A stretch of DNA of 64,000 bases from positions 70,573,501-70,637,500 of the forward strand of contig NC_069362.1 of NCBI RefSeq assembly GCF_021730395.1, in the 5' to 3' direction. The position numbers were made by a program, and so were the translations under genes. Below, piece by piece: positions 36,901 through 45,667 of the stretch. Each line of letters begins with the position of its first letter. The first letter of the stretch is position 1. Source of the DNA: Mercenaria mercenaria. Taxonomy: Eukaryota; Mollusca; Bivalvia; Venerida; Veneridae. Under the pieces are notes generated by a model. That model searched no databases. It saw only the letters and a program-made list of their open reading frames with translations, and was not told the origin of the DNA.

Positions 36901-39900
36901 TGGCTATTATAAATATGCACCTTGGAGTTGTCCAAAGTTTTAAATGTATTTTTCAAAATCTTTCAGGTGTACATTGAACAAAAGGCAATTATATCATCAG
37001 ACAGTTTATTAAAATCAAACAAAAATCTATTAGAGAACTGCTATAACCTGTATAAATAACAGCATACATGTGTATTATTTTTTTTCCAGTGATACAAAAA
37101 ATAATGCCTAAGTAATGCTAAGCATTAGCATTAGCATTACTTACTTTGGCATTAAATTAGCATTATTTTCAATGCTAAAATTGTGGCATTAATCATTACT
37201 TGGCATTATTTGAAAAAAATAATGCATTACTAATGCATTACCATAAGCATTAGCATTACTACAACCCTGTCTATAATACAATGTTAGTTATCCGAGTATC
37301 CAAAATGTAAACAAATACATAATTAGAGAAGTCTCAAAGAATGTGTGAGTTTTTACATTTGGCTTATTTATTGTATCACTTGAGGAATGTCAACATAATG
37401 TGTGAGCTTTTACAGATTGATATCCAAATCTAAGTTACCATACCCGGATAATGTGGGTAAATGATAAGGTTTATATAACATATTTACTTGTACAAATGCA
37501 CCAAATGTACAAACACGTACATTTCCAAATTGGAAGTACATTAAATTTTCTATTGTTCTGATACTAAGCTAAGTAACTATTTTGATGTTAACTTTATTAC
37601 TGGCTCTACTGCATTATTGCAAGAAATATCTTACTAACTAAAGTGTATTTATTTTTATCTGAAAGTGGGTTGGTCCAAAACATTCATTGTTGATTCAAAT
37701 CTAAACAATAATACGTGGATCGAGGCAAGCGTACACTAAATAGCAATGTACTGTATACACGTATTTCAAAAATAATATATACACTTCTTTTACTCTTTAT
37801 ATTAAACAAGTATTTATTATATATTTTTAAATAGTTTTACACTTTTGTGCCTTTATAACTATCTGCTGAAAACACTCAAATATTGAAGTTCCATTGATAA
37901 ACACTAGCAAGAAATGAATACAATGTAATTTAAGTGCAGCGTTTGTGTAAGTGATTAACAATATATATTTGAGAAATCTACTTTACAATACTTACTTTGA
38001 GATATAAATGTTCCATAAAATTTGGAAAGACATGTAAGTCGATGACAAAAATGTTTTGTGGACTTTCAGTTCATACGTGACACGATGAGCAATTGATGTG
38101 GTTCAACCAGGTTTTTCATGGCAGAATACACTTAAAGCACAATGACATTAACTTAAGTTTATTGTTTTGTTCATGTTGTACTTTTACCTACACGTTATTT
38201 AGTTTCATGTGCATAAAACAATAAAATTGTAATAGTACGTTGTATCCCAGAATACTGAATATACTGGTAAAATGAACTAGGAAAAGCATACTATCCAATA
38301 TTATACCACCAAGTGTATCCTTATCCCGTACCTCAGGCTCAATTCATATACAAAACTCTGTTTATCATTTATAAATATACTGCAAACATTCAAAACTTTT
38401 ACTCATTCAGCTAAGATTTACTTAGCTTGTGTTTCATTTATCATAAAAAGAGCAGTGAGATCACGCCTCTCCATTCTTAGCTTTTTAAAGCGGTATGTAT
38501 GCACATTAGACGTTAATCGTAACAACACGCTTTAAATGCTTGTGGTGAGATTAGAGGGCAACCGCAAACTGGGAACGAGGCTGTCATGACGCATTTGAAA
38601 AGCAAGCTCTGGTCTGAGAGTTGCAGCCCCTGTTACAGCTTTATTGTTGTTATCTATGATTAAAGAAGAAATGGAAAAGATGTTTGAAAAAGCTTGAACA
38701 GGTTAAATTAACTGAAGATTTTAGAGCTATAAAAGGAAATGAGTACAAACATCTTCATCATATTTCGACCTTGTTCGTATATTCTGTTACGTTACTTGAT
38801 GTGCAGTTAAATCTAATTTGACCTTTCACGTGAGTTGAGTTCCGAATGGTACAACAGAAGCGAACATATGCAGATATTTTTGTATAGACATTATTTGAGG
38901 TTGTCCTCTGTAAATAGTAGATTTTCATCGTTACAGAAGTATACATGATAACTCTAAAAGTGTTATTATAGAGACAGTAGTATGAAGATTTTTAGTTTCC
39001 GTCTGAAGTATTCTGCTTTTTTTGGCAGTTGTCATACACCTGTAGGATATATTGGCCGCCAATCGAGTGTTACAATTGGACATGGTTGTGAAAGGAAGGG
39101 AACTGTTATGCACGAGCTGTTGCACGCGCTCGGATTCTGGCACGAGCAGAGCAGAACTGACAGAGACAACTATGTAACAATCCATTTCAACAACATACAG
39201 AAAGGTTAGTACAGTAACACATATCAGCCTGATGCTTGTTTCAAATAACTCTTAAATATCATGTAATATTTCGGAAAAATGAACGTGTTTTTTAGCATTA
39301 ATGCGTAACTTGTGTTGCCTAGAATGGCTGAATATGTAGGAGACACTAGTTCATTTTAAATAACTTTTATCATGGTGCCAACAATACTTTTAACAGGAAA
39401 CTTATTTATCAAATACCTCTTCAGCAGATGTAAGAAAATAACGTTAAAAGTATAATTGAGTTACAGCTTGAGGTACTACTAATATTAAGTACTTTACTGT
39501 TCAAGAATTTCGGCATATTTCTTTATTTGATATCTGACTGGATAAGTTAGGTGAGTGTTCCTGTTTAGATTTAGAAACATGCACTACTATGTATAAGAAC
39601 ATTGTAACATTTTAGGTCATGAGGGAAATTTCAACAAATATCCGGTTGGATACATCGATATGTTAGGACAACCTTACGATTATGGAAGTATCATGCACTA
39701 CAGTGCCTATGCCTTCGCTATTGACCGTTCAAAGATGACCATTGAGCCAAAGCAGCCTGGAGTGACCATTGGTCAGAGAATAAGACTCAGTGACACTGAT
39801 GTTAAAGAGATCCAGCTTCTGTACGACTGTATACCTAACTCAGGTCATACCAGCGCTCCAGTGACCGGATTTGTGACTGCTGCTCCAGCAACAACTGCTA

Positions 39901-42900
39901 AACCCCCATCTGGCTGTAAGTTCATATACTGTCCCCACCGTTTCTTAACATACACTCCTACCGATCTTACAAATGATTCTCAAAGAAATGGTGTTTTCCT
40001 AATCACACTGGCCAAAATACATTGTTAACGTCTTACCAATGCTTAGTCAAATCAAAACGTTAACATGTGAGTGCAGTTGGTGTCATGAATCCGTAAACTG
40101 AATTTTGTCTCTTTATCCTAGATTGATATATTGAAACCGAGCATATTTTGAAACCTTGCTTCCTAATTTTGGAAAGATATCACTGTTAAACGCTTCGAAG
40201 GAGTCTTATAACCCGACTGAACTTTGTATTTATGTCGGCAGATCGATTTTGGAGACCAGGCCAGCGATGTAATAATAATAATAACTATACTTTGTAAGTT
40301 ATTCTGCAGTTGTTCCATTTTTGAACATTTTCACATTTCCACCAATAATGTGCTAATTTTACTTATAATTTCAATTTATTTAATGACAAATATCTGGTAA
40401 TTCGGTTAAAGAAATGTTATATCCGAGATCATTTCTTACTAATTTAATACTTTTGAATGAAGAGTTGCTCTTCAAAATCCAAAATACTGTGTAAGCAAAA
40501 TTTATCTCCTATTTTCGCAAGTACAACTTGTTTTTCGAATCAAAGATTGTGTTTCTATAAGATAGTAAAATGATGAAAACATGTACAATGCACAAAGGAC
40601 ATAGTTCACTTAAGCCTTAATTGGCGTACACAATTTGGAAAACTTTAAAATTTGTTATAATTAGAAAAAATATACACTGATTACTACCAGAATGTTTATC
40701 CTGTATAGTGAATTCAAATTTTTAGAATACAATTTATTATTTTTATCAAAACATGTCACTGAATATTTCTGAAATCACTCGTTTTTGAGAAAATGCGCAT
40801 TTTTGCCATATTTAGGTCACATAGGAATGTTTTTCGTAGTGAGCACACCCAAGGACCACAAAAATATTTTGACCGTAGGTCCAGCTTCCTTCACAGAAGT
40901 TGTGGTCATTTTTATTGTGGTCGACAGCTGTGCTCATATTGAACATTTCAGATTTCTTCAAATTTTTAGTAATAAACTGAATGTTTCCAATACTCGTAAT
41001 GTTAAAAGTATTTTTAATTACGTTAGATATTTTCTTTGATAATGAAAAGATTGTAAAATATCTCATGCAGTCTGATAAAACAATACTTCTTGATGAAAGA
41101 AAACTAGTTCTTCACTACATTTTGAGACTTTTAGTTTTTAGGCCATTTTTGGGTAAAAGTGAAATTCTTGTGCATGCATCTATCGAGATTCAACAGGTTT
41201 AAATTTCAAACTGTTCATTTATAACTTGAAGACTTATCATATCTCGCACTCTATATTTAAGCTTTTGGATACAGAAATTTACTAGACATTGCATGTTGTG
41301 TTTGAATAATGTTTGCTGACATCAAAATTTGTAGAAATCACCTGTTCTTTTAATCATTACTTTTCAATTTTAAGAATCTTTTTAAGACTATTTCCCATTA
41401 GTTTTTTCAATACGCACAACCAACATTCAAAGCGAACTGTTCACATCCACAGGTTCTTTACTTCTGCTCTTTTATCATCTTTGGCTATTGACTAGTTGTC
41501 ATAGACAAAATACACAATCATTACAGTAAAATATATTAGGATTTTTGTTTATTTTGAAACTGGTAAGATTTTGTTTTTTTGGGGTGGAGTTTATCATGAA
41601 TTGCCGATGTGAACTCCAACACTTCGAACTTCATTCATAAGCCAAAACTGATTCAAGCTTTCACCTATTACAATTGCACTATTTAGAGACCGTACCATAG
41701 CTCTTCGCATACTTTGATTTTTCAAACTAAAGTGATTTTTACAAGTGCACCGGTTACGATAAAAATGTAAACAACAGACTCTGTCTATGAAACTTTGAAA
41801 TGAATGAATGACAGTCGATCTCAGTCATAATACTGATTGACAGTGAATGCTAATGACTCCATGTGTTGCAGAAAGGTATTTAGTTTGTAACTGTAATTTC
41901 CCATCAATTGAAATCCTCTCAAAACTGGTAAAATAATTACTTATATTTGGACAAATCTCATCGTCTTTGCCGTTCGGCAGCTGCAAAAAGGGCAAATATA
42001 AAAGATTCAGTGTAAGTAATATTTCACTGGTACTGCCAGTTAGTAAGTTCATACTCTGAACAACATGTCAGAGAAATTTGGGCAGATTTGACCAATTATG
42101 ACGTTGGCAGCATTAGATTATATTTTTTCTTTACACAAAAATTGCCGTTAGGTAACAAAGCGAATACGCCGATAATCCGGAGTTCACCGATTATTGTTCC
42201 AGTTCACGCAATGTAATCCAGCAATTAAACTGCATAGCTATTAGCTACTGCTGTTATAGGGAAGTGGTAGAGTGTCTGCCTTAGGGGTGAGAGGTCCTGG
42301 GTTCGAGTCCCAGTTAGAGCTTAACTCTATTTAGATTCTGCTAAAGCATAGTTTTGCTGTTAATAGACTGTTCCAGATGTTCTAAATTTTTAGCACACAG
42401 TATCATGGATCAGTATTTAGCAATCCAGATCAAAGTTGAATGTTAAATCAAATGCACCCAATTAGAAAATATTGACTATATTATGTCCCTTTGATGTTTA
42501 TGCTCTATATGTTCAAGAAGAGTTACATTTCCTTGATCACAAAATTTTCGTTATCATGAAAATATTAAATGCTCATAACTCCGCACTTCTGGTTAAAACT
42601 TGTCTAAATTTCTGTTTTTGAGAAATATATGGACATTTCTCTTCATTTCAAAGCTTTTTAACTTCAAACCTATGATTTGAAAAGCTTAGGTACGATCTCT
42701 ACACTATTGTAGCTGATGTATGCACATTTGAGCACAACTTCTGTCACTGGACTCAGTCACATAGTGACAACACTAACTGGAGACGTCATGCCGGAAAAAC
42801 ACCAAGCTCAAACACGGGACCATCAACTGATGCTCATGGATCAACAACTGGTTAGGACTATTCTTTGAATATGTTACATCATACTTAAACATATAGCAAA

Positions 42901-43899
42901 CGTTATGTACCTGCTACCTCAAAAGAGACTGTGAGAAGTACCTCATTAATTACCTGACTGTAGACCTGTAATCTATAAAGCATCTGATAAACACAGGTAA
43001 AGAGAAGGAAAATAAAATTTGTGTCGTAAAAGAAATCAAGCAGTACAAATATGTTAAGATAATACAAATATTTGAATAATTTTACATTTAAATATTTATA
43101 AGGGCATTACATTTATGTCGAGGCCTCTGGACACAAGAACCAAGGATCCAAGCTCGATTCTCAGGCTTTCCCTGGCGGCGACTACTGTGTTGATTTCTAC
43201 TACCATATGTATGGATCAGACATTGGTTATCTTCGTTTGAATGTCGTCTCTGGCACACATGAGTATCATCTGAAACAATGGAATGGTGACCATGGTAACC
43301 ACTGGGTACATCAGAGAATGAACGCACATATCCACACAAGTGGAACCTTTAAAGTATGAATTCATTTTCTGGTCTTTTTGTTGGATTTAATGTTTTCCCT
43401 GTGAACAAGAGTGCATTTAATATACATTTGTACTTAATTGTGTTTTGACCGAATTTCTCTATGCGTATTTTCAAAACGATCATCGACTCCATAAGCAAAT
43501 GGACCGCTATTTGTACAGTTTTTTGACCACATTTATTCATCTTTCTCGAAAGTTTTGACCTCTGAAATGTTCCACTTTTTGGGTAGGCAGATTTCATGTT
43601 GTAACTGTATGTCTTCATTTGAAATAAATATTAATAATTTGCCACGCGTTCAAAACTGCAAATGCCATTATTTTCATGATATCAACACATTTCCTTGATG
43701 AATGACTTTTGTACTGCTTAAAATAAGTACATTATTACTATTCGGATGGAGTAAGGATATGCAAAAAAATGATATATTCTGAGATGTTTATAATATATTA
43801 CATTTTTTTTTTCAGTTTGAAATTGAAGCTCATACTGGTAGCAACTACCACAGTGATATTGCAATCGATGACATCATCATACATCCGGGCAACTGTTAA
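30851..43899 (+). CDS. Gene 1: secreted astacin metalloprotease with MAM domain (complete)
   Basis: This is a zinc endopeptidase of the astacin family (M12A). The coding sequence joins 30851-30913, 31230-31260, 34139-34218, 34800-34875, 35795-35930, 39029-39204, 39616-39915, 42713-42850, 43103-43353 and 43816-43899, all GT-AG, giving 1335 nt and 444 residues. The protein has a signal peptide (1-17 or so), a propeptide with the FEGD aspartate switch (45-48) and an RRRR cleavage site (66-69). The mature protease begins near WANGVVPYEIS, with the zinc site [11 protein letters not shown] (157-167) and Met-turn SIMHY (212-216). Family cysteines are C109, C130, C149 and C259. A Pro/Thr/Ala linker follows (about 265-286), then one MAM domain (291-444) with C291, C298, C362 and C444. 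It has no transmembrane segment, EGF or CUB domain, so it is shorter than meprins and probably secreted. Substrate is unknown. It is paralogous to gene 2. Confidence 0.93.
31230..31260 (+). CDS. gene 1 exon 2 (propeptide)
   Basis: A 31-nt micro-exon encoding TQAGVELVYG. Acceptor TATATTGCAG, donor GTATGT, ends in phase 1. Gene 2 has the same 31 nt frame at 47175. Confidence 0.88.
31549..31866 (+). repeat. partial copy of the 32520 element (318-bp direct repeat)
   Basis: It is almost identical to 32848-33166; I count about three mismatches by eye. It ends with the terminus AAGTGTACCTTGCTACC followed by TTAA. Only the right half of the element is present. Confidence 0.85.
32520..33166. mobile_element. 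TTAA-adjacent MITE in gene 1 intron 2, about 647 bp
   Basis: The ends GGTAGCAGGGTACACTT and AAGTGTACCTTGCTACC are inverted repeats. TTAA lies directly left; the right flank is TAAA here and TTAA in the partial copy at 31549-31866. No coding. The GGTAG start and TTAA target resemble the element at 60234, so they may share a transposase. Confidence 0.65.
34139..34218 (+). CDS. gene 1 exon 3 (propeptide, aspartate switch)
   Basis: It encodes [27 protein letters not shown]. In astacins the Asp of FxGD binds the catalytic zinc and keeps the zymogen silent. The exon ends in phase 0 at donor GTAACT. Confidence 0.9.
34800..34875 (+). CDS. gene 1 exon 4 (cleavage site and protease start)
   Basis: It encodes [20 protein letters not shown] then ISSVY. 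The acceptor at ATATAAAAG was chosen because it keeps phase 0 with exon 3 and restores the R-N-A and W-(A/P)-N-G-V-(V/I)-P-Y start of astacins. The better-looking AG at 34818 would break the frame. Confidence 0.88.
35286..35529. mobile_element. 244-bp palindromic MITE in gene 1 intron 4
   Basis: ATATGAGCCGTGTCAT..AAAACCAACATAGTGGCTTT at the left is the near-perfect reverse complement of the right end. The inner parts (CTGCGCATCCGCGCAGTCTG, GGATCCATGCTG) are also inverted. The whole element can fold into one long hairpin. It is non-coding. Confidence 0.8.
35795..35930 (+). CDS. gene 1 exon 5 (protease N-lobe)
   Basis: It encodes [20 protein letters not shown] through [11 protein letters not shown] to TGN, including the first conserved Cys of the protease (KTCIHF). 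The donor is GTTTGT in phase 2. Confidence 0.92.
36351..37269. mobile_element. hAT-type MITE with 8-bp target duplication (gene 1 intron 5)
   Basis: The ends CAGGGTTG and CAACCCTG are flanked by the exact 8-bp direct repeat TCTATAAT (36343-36350 and 37270-37277). Both subterminal zones are packed with GCATTA/TAATGC words, like the subterminal transposase-binding repeats of hAT elements. It has no open frame and is 919 bp long. Superfamily assignment rests on the 8-bp duplication and CAGGG ends. Confidence 0.88.
39029..39204 (+). CDS. gene 1 exon 6 (zinc site)
   Basis: It encodes [43 protein letters not shown]. It carries three zinc-ligand histidines, the general-base Glu and two disulfide cysteines. 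The protein sequence is identical to gene 2 exon 6. Confidence 0.97.
39616..39915 (+). CDS. gene 1 exon 7 (protease C-lobe and linker)
   Basis: It encodes [40 protein letters not shown] and a Pro/Thr/Ala linker ending KPPSG. It holds the Met-turn and the last protease cysteine. Acceptor TTTTAG, donor GTAAGT. Confidence 0.96.
41684..42701. mobile_element. 1018-bp MITE inserted at the gene 1 exon 8 splice acceptor
   Basis: The ends TAGAGACCGTACC and GGTACGATCTCTA are inverted repeats flanked by the 7-bp direct repeat CACTATT (41677-41683 and 42702-42708). The matching intron of gene 2 (62870-62911) reads straight across the site with a single CACTATT, so it shows the empty state. It is non-coding apart from a tRNA-like segment at 42250-42320. 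Confidence 0.9.
42250..42320 (+). repeat. tRNA-Pro-like segment inside the 41684 MITE
   Basis: The B box GGTTCGAGTCC is perfect, the T stem CTGGG/CCCAG pairs fully, and an A-box-like TAGGGAAGTGG precedes CTTAGGG, an anticodon loop as in tRNA-Pro(AGG). The acceptor stem pairs at about 5 of 7 positions and the anticodon stem is poor. It is therefore a tRNA relic or SINE head and not a working tRNA gene. Confidence 0.6.
42713..42850 (+). CDS. gene 1 exon 8 (MAM start)
   Basis: It encodes [20 protein letters not shown] followed by [17 protein letters not shown]. This is the MAM signature CxFE..xCxWxQ...D..W. The acceptor ATTGTAG is preserved, but the sequence upstream of it now belongs to an inserted MITE (41684-42701). 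Confidence 0.93.
43103..43353 (+). CDS. gene 1 exon 9 (MAM core)
   Basis: It encodes [20 protein letters not shown], then [20 protein letters not shown] and NVVSGTHEYHLKQWNG..HWVHQR. These match the Y.Y.EAS, C..F.Y.M.G...G.L.V and W.. elements of MAM domains. Confidence 0.94.
43816..43899 (+). CDS. gene 1 exon 10 (MAM end, stop)
   Basis: It encodes FEIEAHTGSNYHSDIAIDDI then IIHPGNC and TAA. The IAIDDI motif and terminal Cys close the MAM fold. No further domain follows. Confidence 0.94.
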   Translation, partial: FEIEAHTGSNYHSDIAIDDIIIHPGNC

Positions 43900-43964
43900 C
43901 AGGATTATCTTTGTTATTTGCAGTGTTGTTTACTAAGTTTTACATTTATTTGTAAATTGGTATG

Positions 43965-43970
43965 AATAAA
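43965..43970 (+). terminator. polyadenylation signal of gene 1
   Basis: AATAAA lies 66 bp after the stop codon, followed by GT/T-rich sequence (TTGCTTGTATTTTGT). This implies a 3' UTR of about 90 nt. Confidence 0.75.
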
Positions 43971-43989
43971 GCAACTTTTCGGATTGCTT

Positions 43990-45543
43990 GTATTTTGTCC
44001 TATAAAGGTGCACCAGAACTGACCATTATGTACTGTACTTTATATCAAAATCATCAAATCCCAATGTAAGAACGACTCACTGTTCTCTAAATGAACAGTC
44101 AAGACTTTCAAGATTATTCTTAATATTAGTTGATTTACTGGATGTTTTTTTAGGCGAACAGTAAAAGTGTCAAGTCTTCGATATACAAAGTTTTTCAGTT
44201 CCGTGATGGCGAAATAGATTTGCTGGCTTGACTTTGAAGATATATTGGCATTTTACTGTTTAAATACATCTTTATTAAAACATCCGTATGAATAAAGAAC
44301 AATCGCGCAATAGCTTGTCCGATCGATCCGCTGTCGAGGAGTTGAAATCATCCGCCTGTCATTTGTGTGATGTGATTTTAAAAATAATAATAATTCGCTT
44401 TTACAGCTTTTGCCATCCTTATAGTGCTTTTGCCGTGATCAATTTATAAATACAATATCTTTTTTACGAATTTGTATAGGTTTTAAACTTGATAATGAAA
44501 TGTGACTAAAGGCGAGTTCATTTGGGTAAGAACTGACATGAGAAATATAGATCTGAAAGTTCATTCGACGATAACTATGTATAAATAGAAGGAAAGGCAA
44601 CCAGAACACGTTAAAAATCTTGAAGATAAACAGATGTTTTAACAGAGATGTTTTTAAACAGGAAGATGACAAGTAATTCTGAAATACTTCTACGGACATG
44701 GTAACCTGGTCCTGACGGAAATTGTTAAAAATGAAAACGACACATTTTTATACCTATACACTTCGCACATCTCTTTAAATAGTGTGCATACAGTTAAACA
44801 AAACTGTACTTAAAACAGAATCTAATTTTCCTACCATATTTTACAAGCGGTGCCAAATAAGTGACTGTTTTCACAAAAGATTGTGCACACAAATTTAAAA
44901 AGTACTCTACTAAGCAATGCAGTATTTCACACGGACATTTGAAATTCGTATTACTTTACCGAAATAAACTTCTTAGTTTTTGATTTCATAAATGTATGTC
45001 CTCAAAGCTAGTTATTTTGGATAGTTTTTCCACTATGCACATTTTCCCTCGGCTGATCAGCAAAATAGTTAATGCTTTGTAGCTTCAATAGAAAAGACCT
45101 TCCCTTGCATGTTGCAATAACGTCTATCAATAAATATAATGTTCTTAGTGTAGTTAGTGATTTAAGGTGCATTTTGGGACTCATTTAGTCTGCATATTGG
45201 ACTTATCGATAGATATAACTGTAAACAGCTGAGAAAATGAATGTTTTTATCAGTACCTTTAAAATAGTTTTTTTTTCAGATAAGCTACATTGATCATGTT
45301 TTGCAACCAGCTATACAATATTGTTGCGACAACGCTTCCGTTAAATTTAGACATATAAATATTTCGGCTAAAACTTGTCCAAATTTATTTTTAAATGTCA
45401 GATGTCTGAATAATGTGGTGTATAACTTTTGAATTACTTTACGACACTAAAATCATGTCCATACGGTCGCAAAAGCCACGAGAGGTTAATAAAATGTGGC
45501 ATTGTCGAGCATGTGTTATCAGCTGTTTGAATGTATATGTCTG
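43990..45543. other. intergenic spacer between the two astacin genes
   Basis: No gene is seen. Positions 45110-45300 resemble intron 7 of gene 2 (listed separately). The frame at 44439-44699 on the minus strand has no domain. Confidence 0.5.
45110..45300 (+). repeat. segment homologous to gene 2 intron 7
   Basis: Words shared in order with 62660-62815: GTGATTT, GCATTTTGGG, ACTGTAAACA, TGAG, CCTTTAAA, TAGTTTTT, TTTCAGATAA and CTACATTGATCAT. It is probably debris from the duplication history of the locus, although a dispersed repeat remains possible. Confidence 0.55.
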
Positions 45544-45554
45544 TATATATAAAG
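45544..45554 (+). promoter_or_regulatory. TATA box of gene 2
   Basis: TATATATAAAG lies 61 bp upstream of the gene 2 start codon, matching the spacing in gene 1. The surrounding sequence is not alignable over long stretches with the gene 1 promoter. Confidence 0.7.
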
Positions 45555-45604
45555 CACTTAAATGTTCCTAGTTTTCTTCACCAGAGAGGGACTGCTAAGG
45601 CAAC

Positions 45605-45667
45605 ATGAAAGTGTTAGTTCTGTTGTCGGTATTGGGACTAGTCGTCGCCGTGCCTGTTGTCGATGAG
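45605..45667 (+). CDS. gene 2 exon 1 (signal peptide)
   Basis: It encodes [20 protein letters not shown] plus E, with the same length, donor GTCTGT and phase 0 as gene 1. Confidence 0.9.

Noticed and set aside
38931-39185. Minus-strand frame opposite gene 1 exon 6
   Set aside because: It is a shadow of the catalytic exon; the sense strand has [11 protein letters not shown] and correct splice sites.
40785-41202. Overlapping frames on both strands in gene 1 intron 7
   Set aside because: They lie inside an intron, have no domain, and are open on both strands because of AT-rich composition.
42250-42320. Functional tRNA-Pro gene
   Set aside because: Acceptor and anticodon stems pair poorly and it lies inside a transposon, so it was called a relic.
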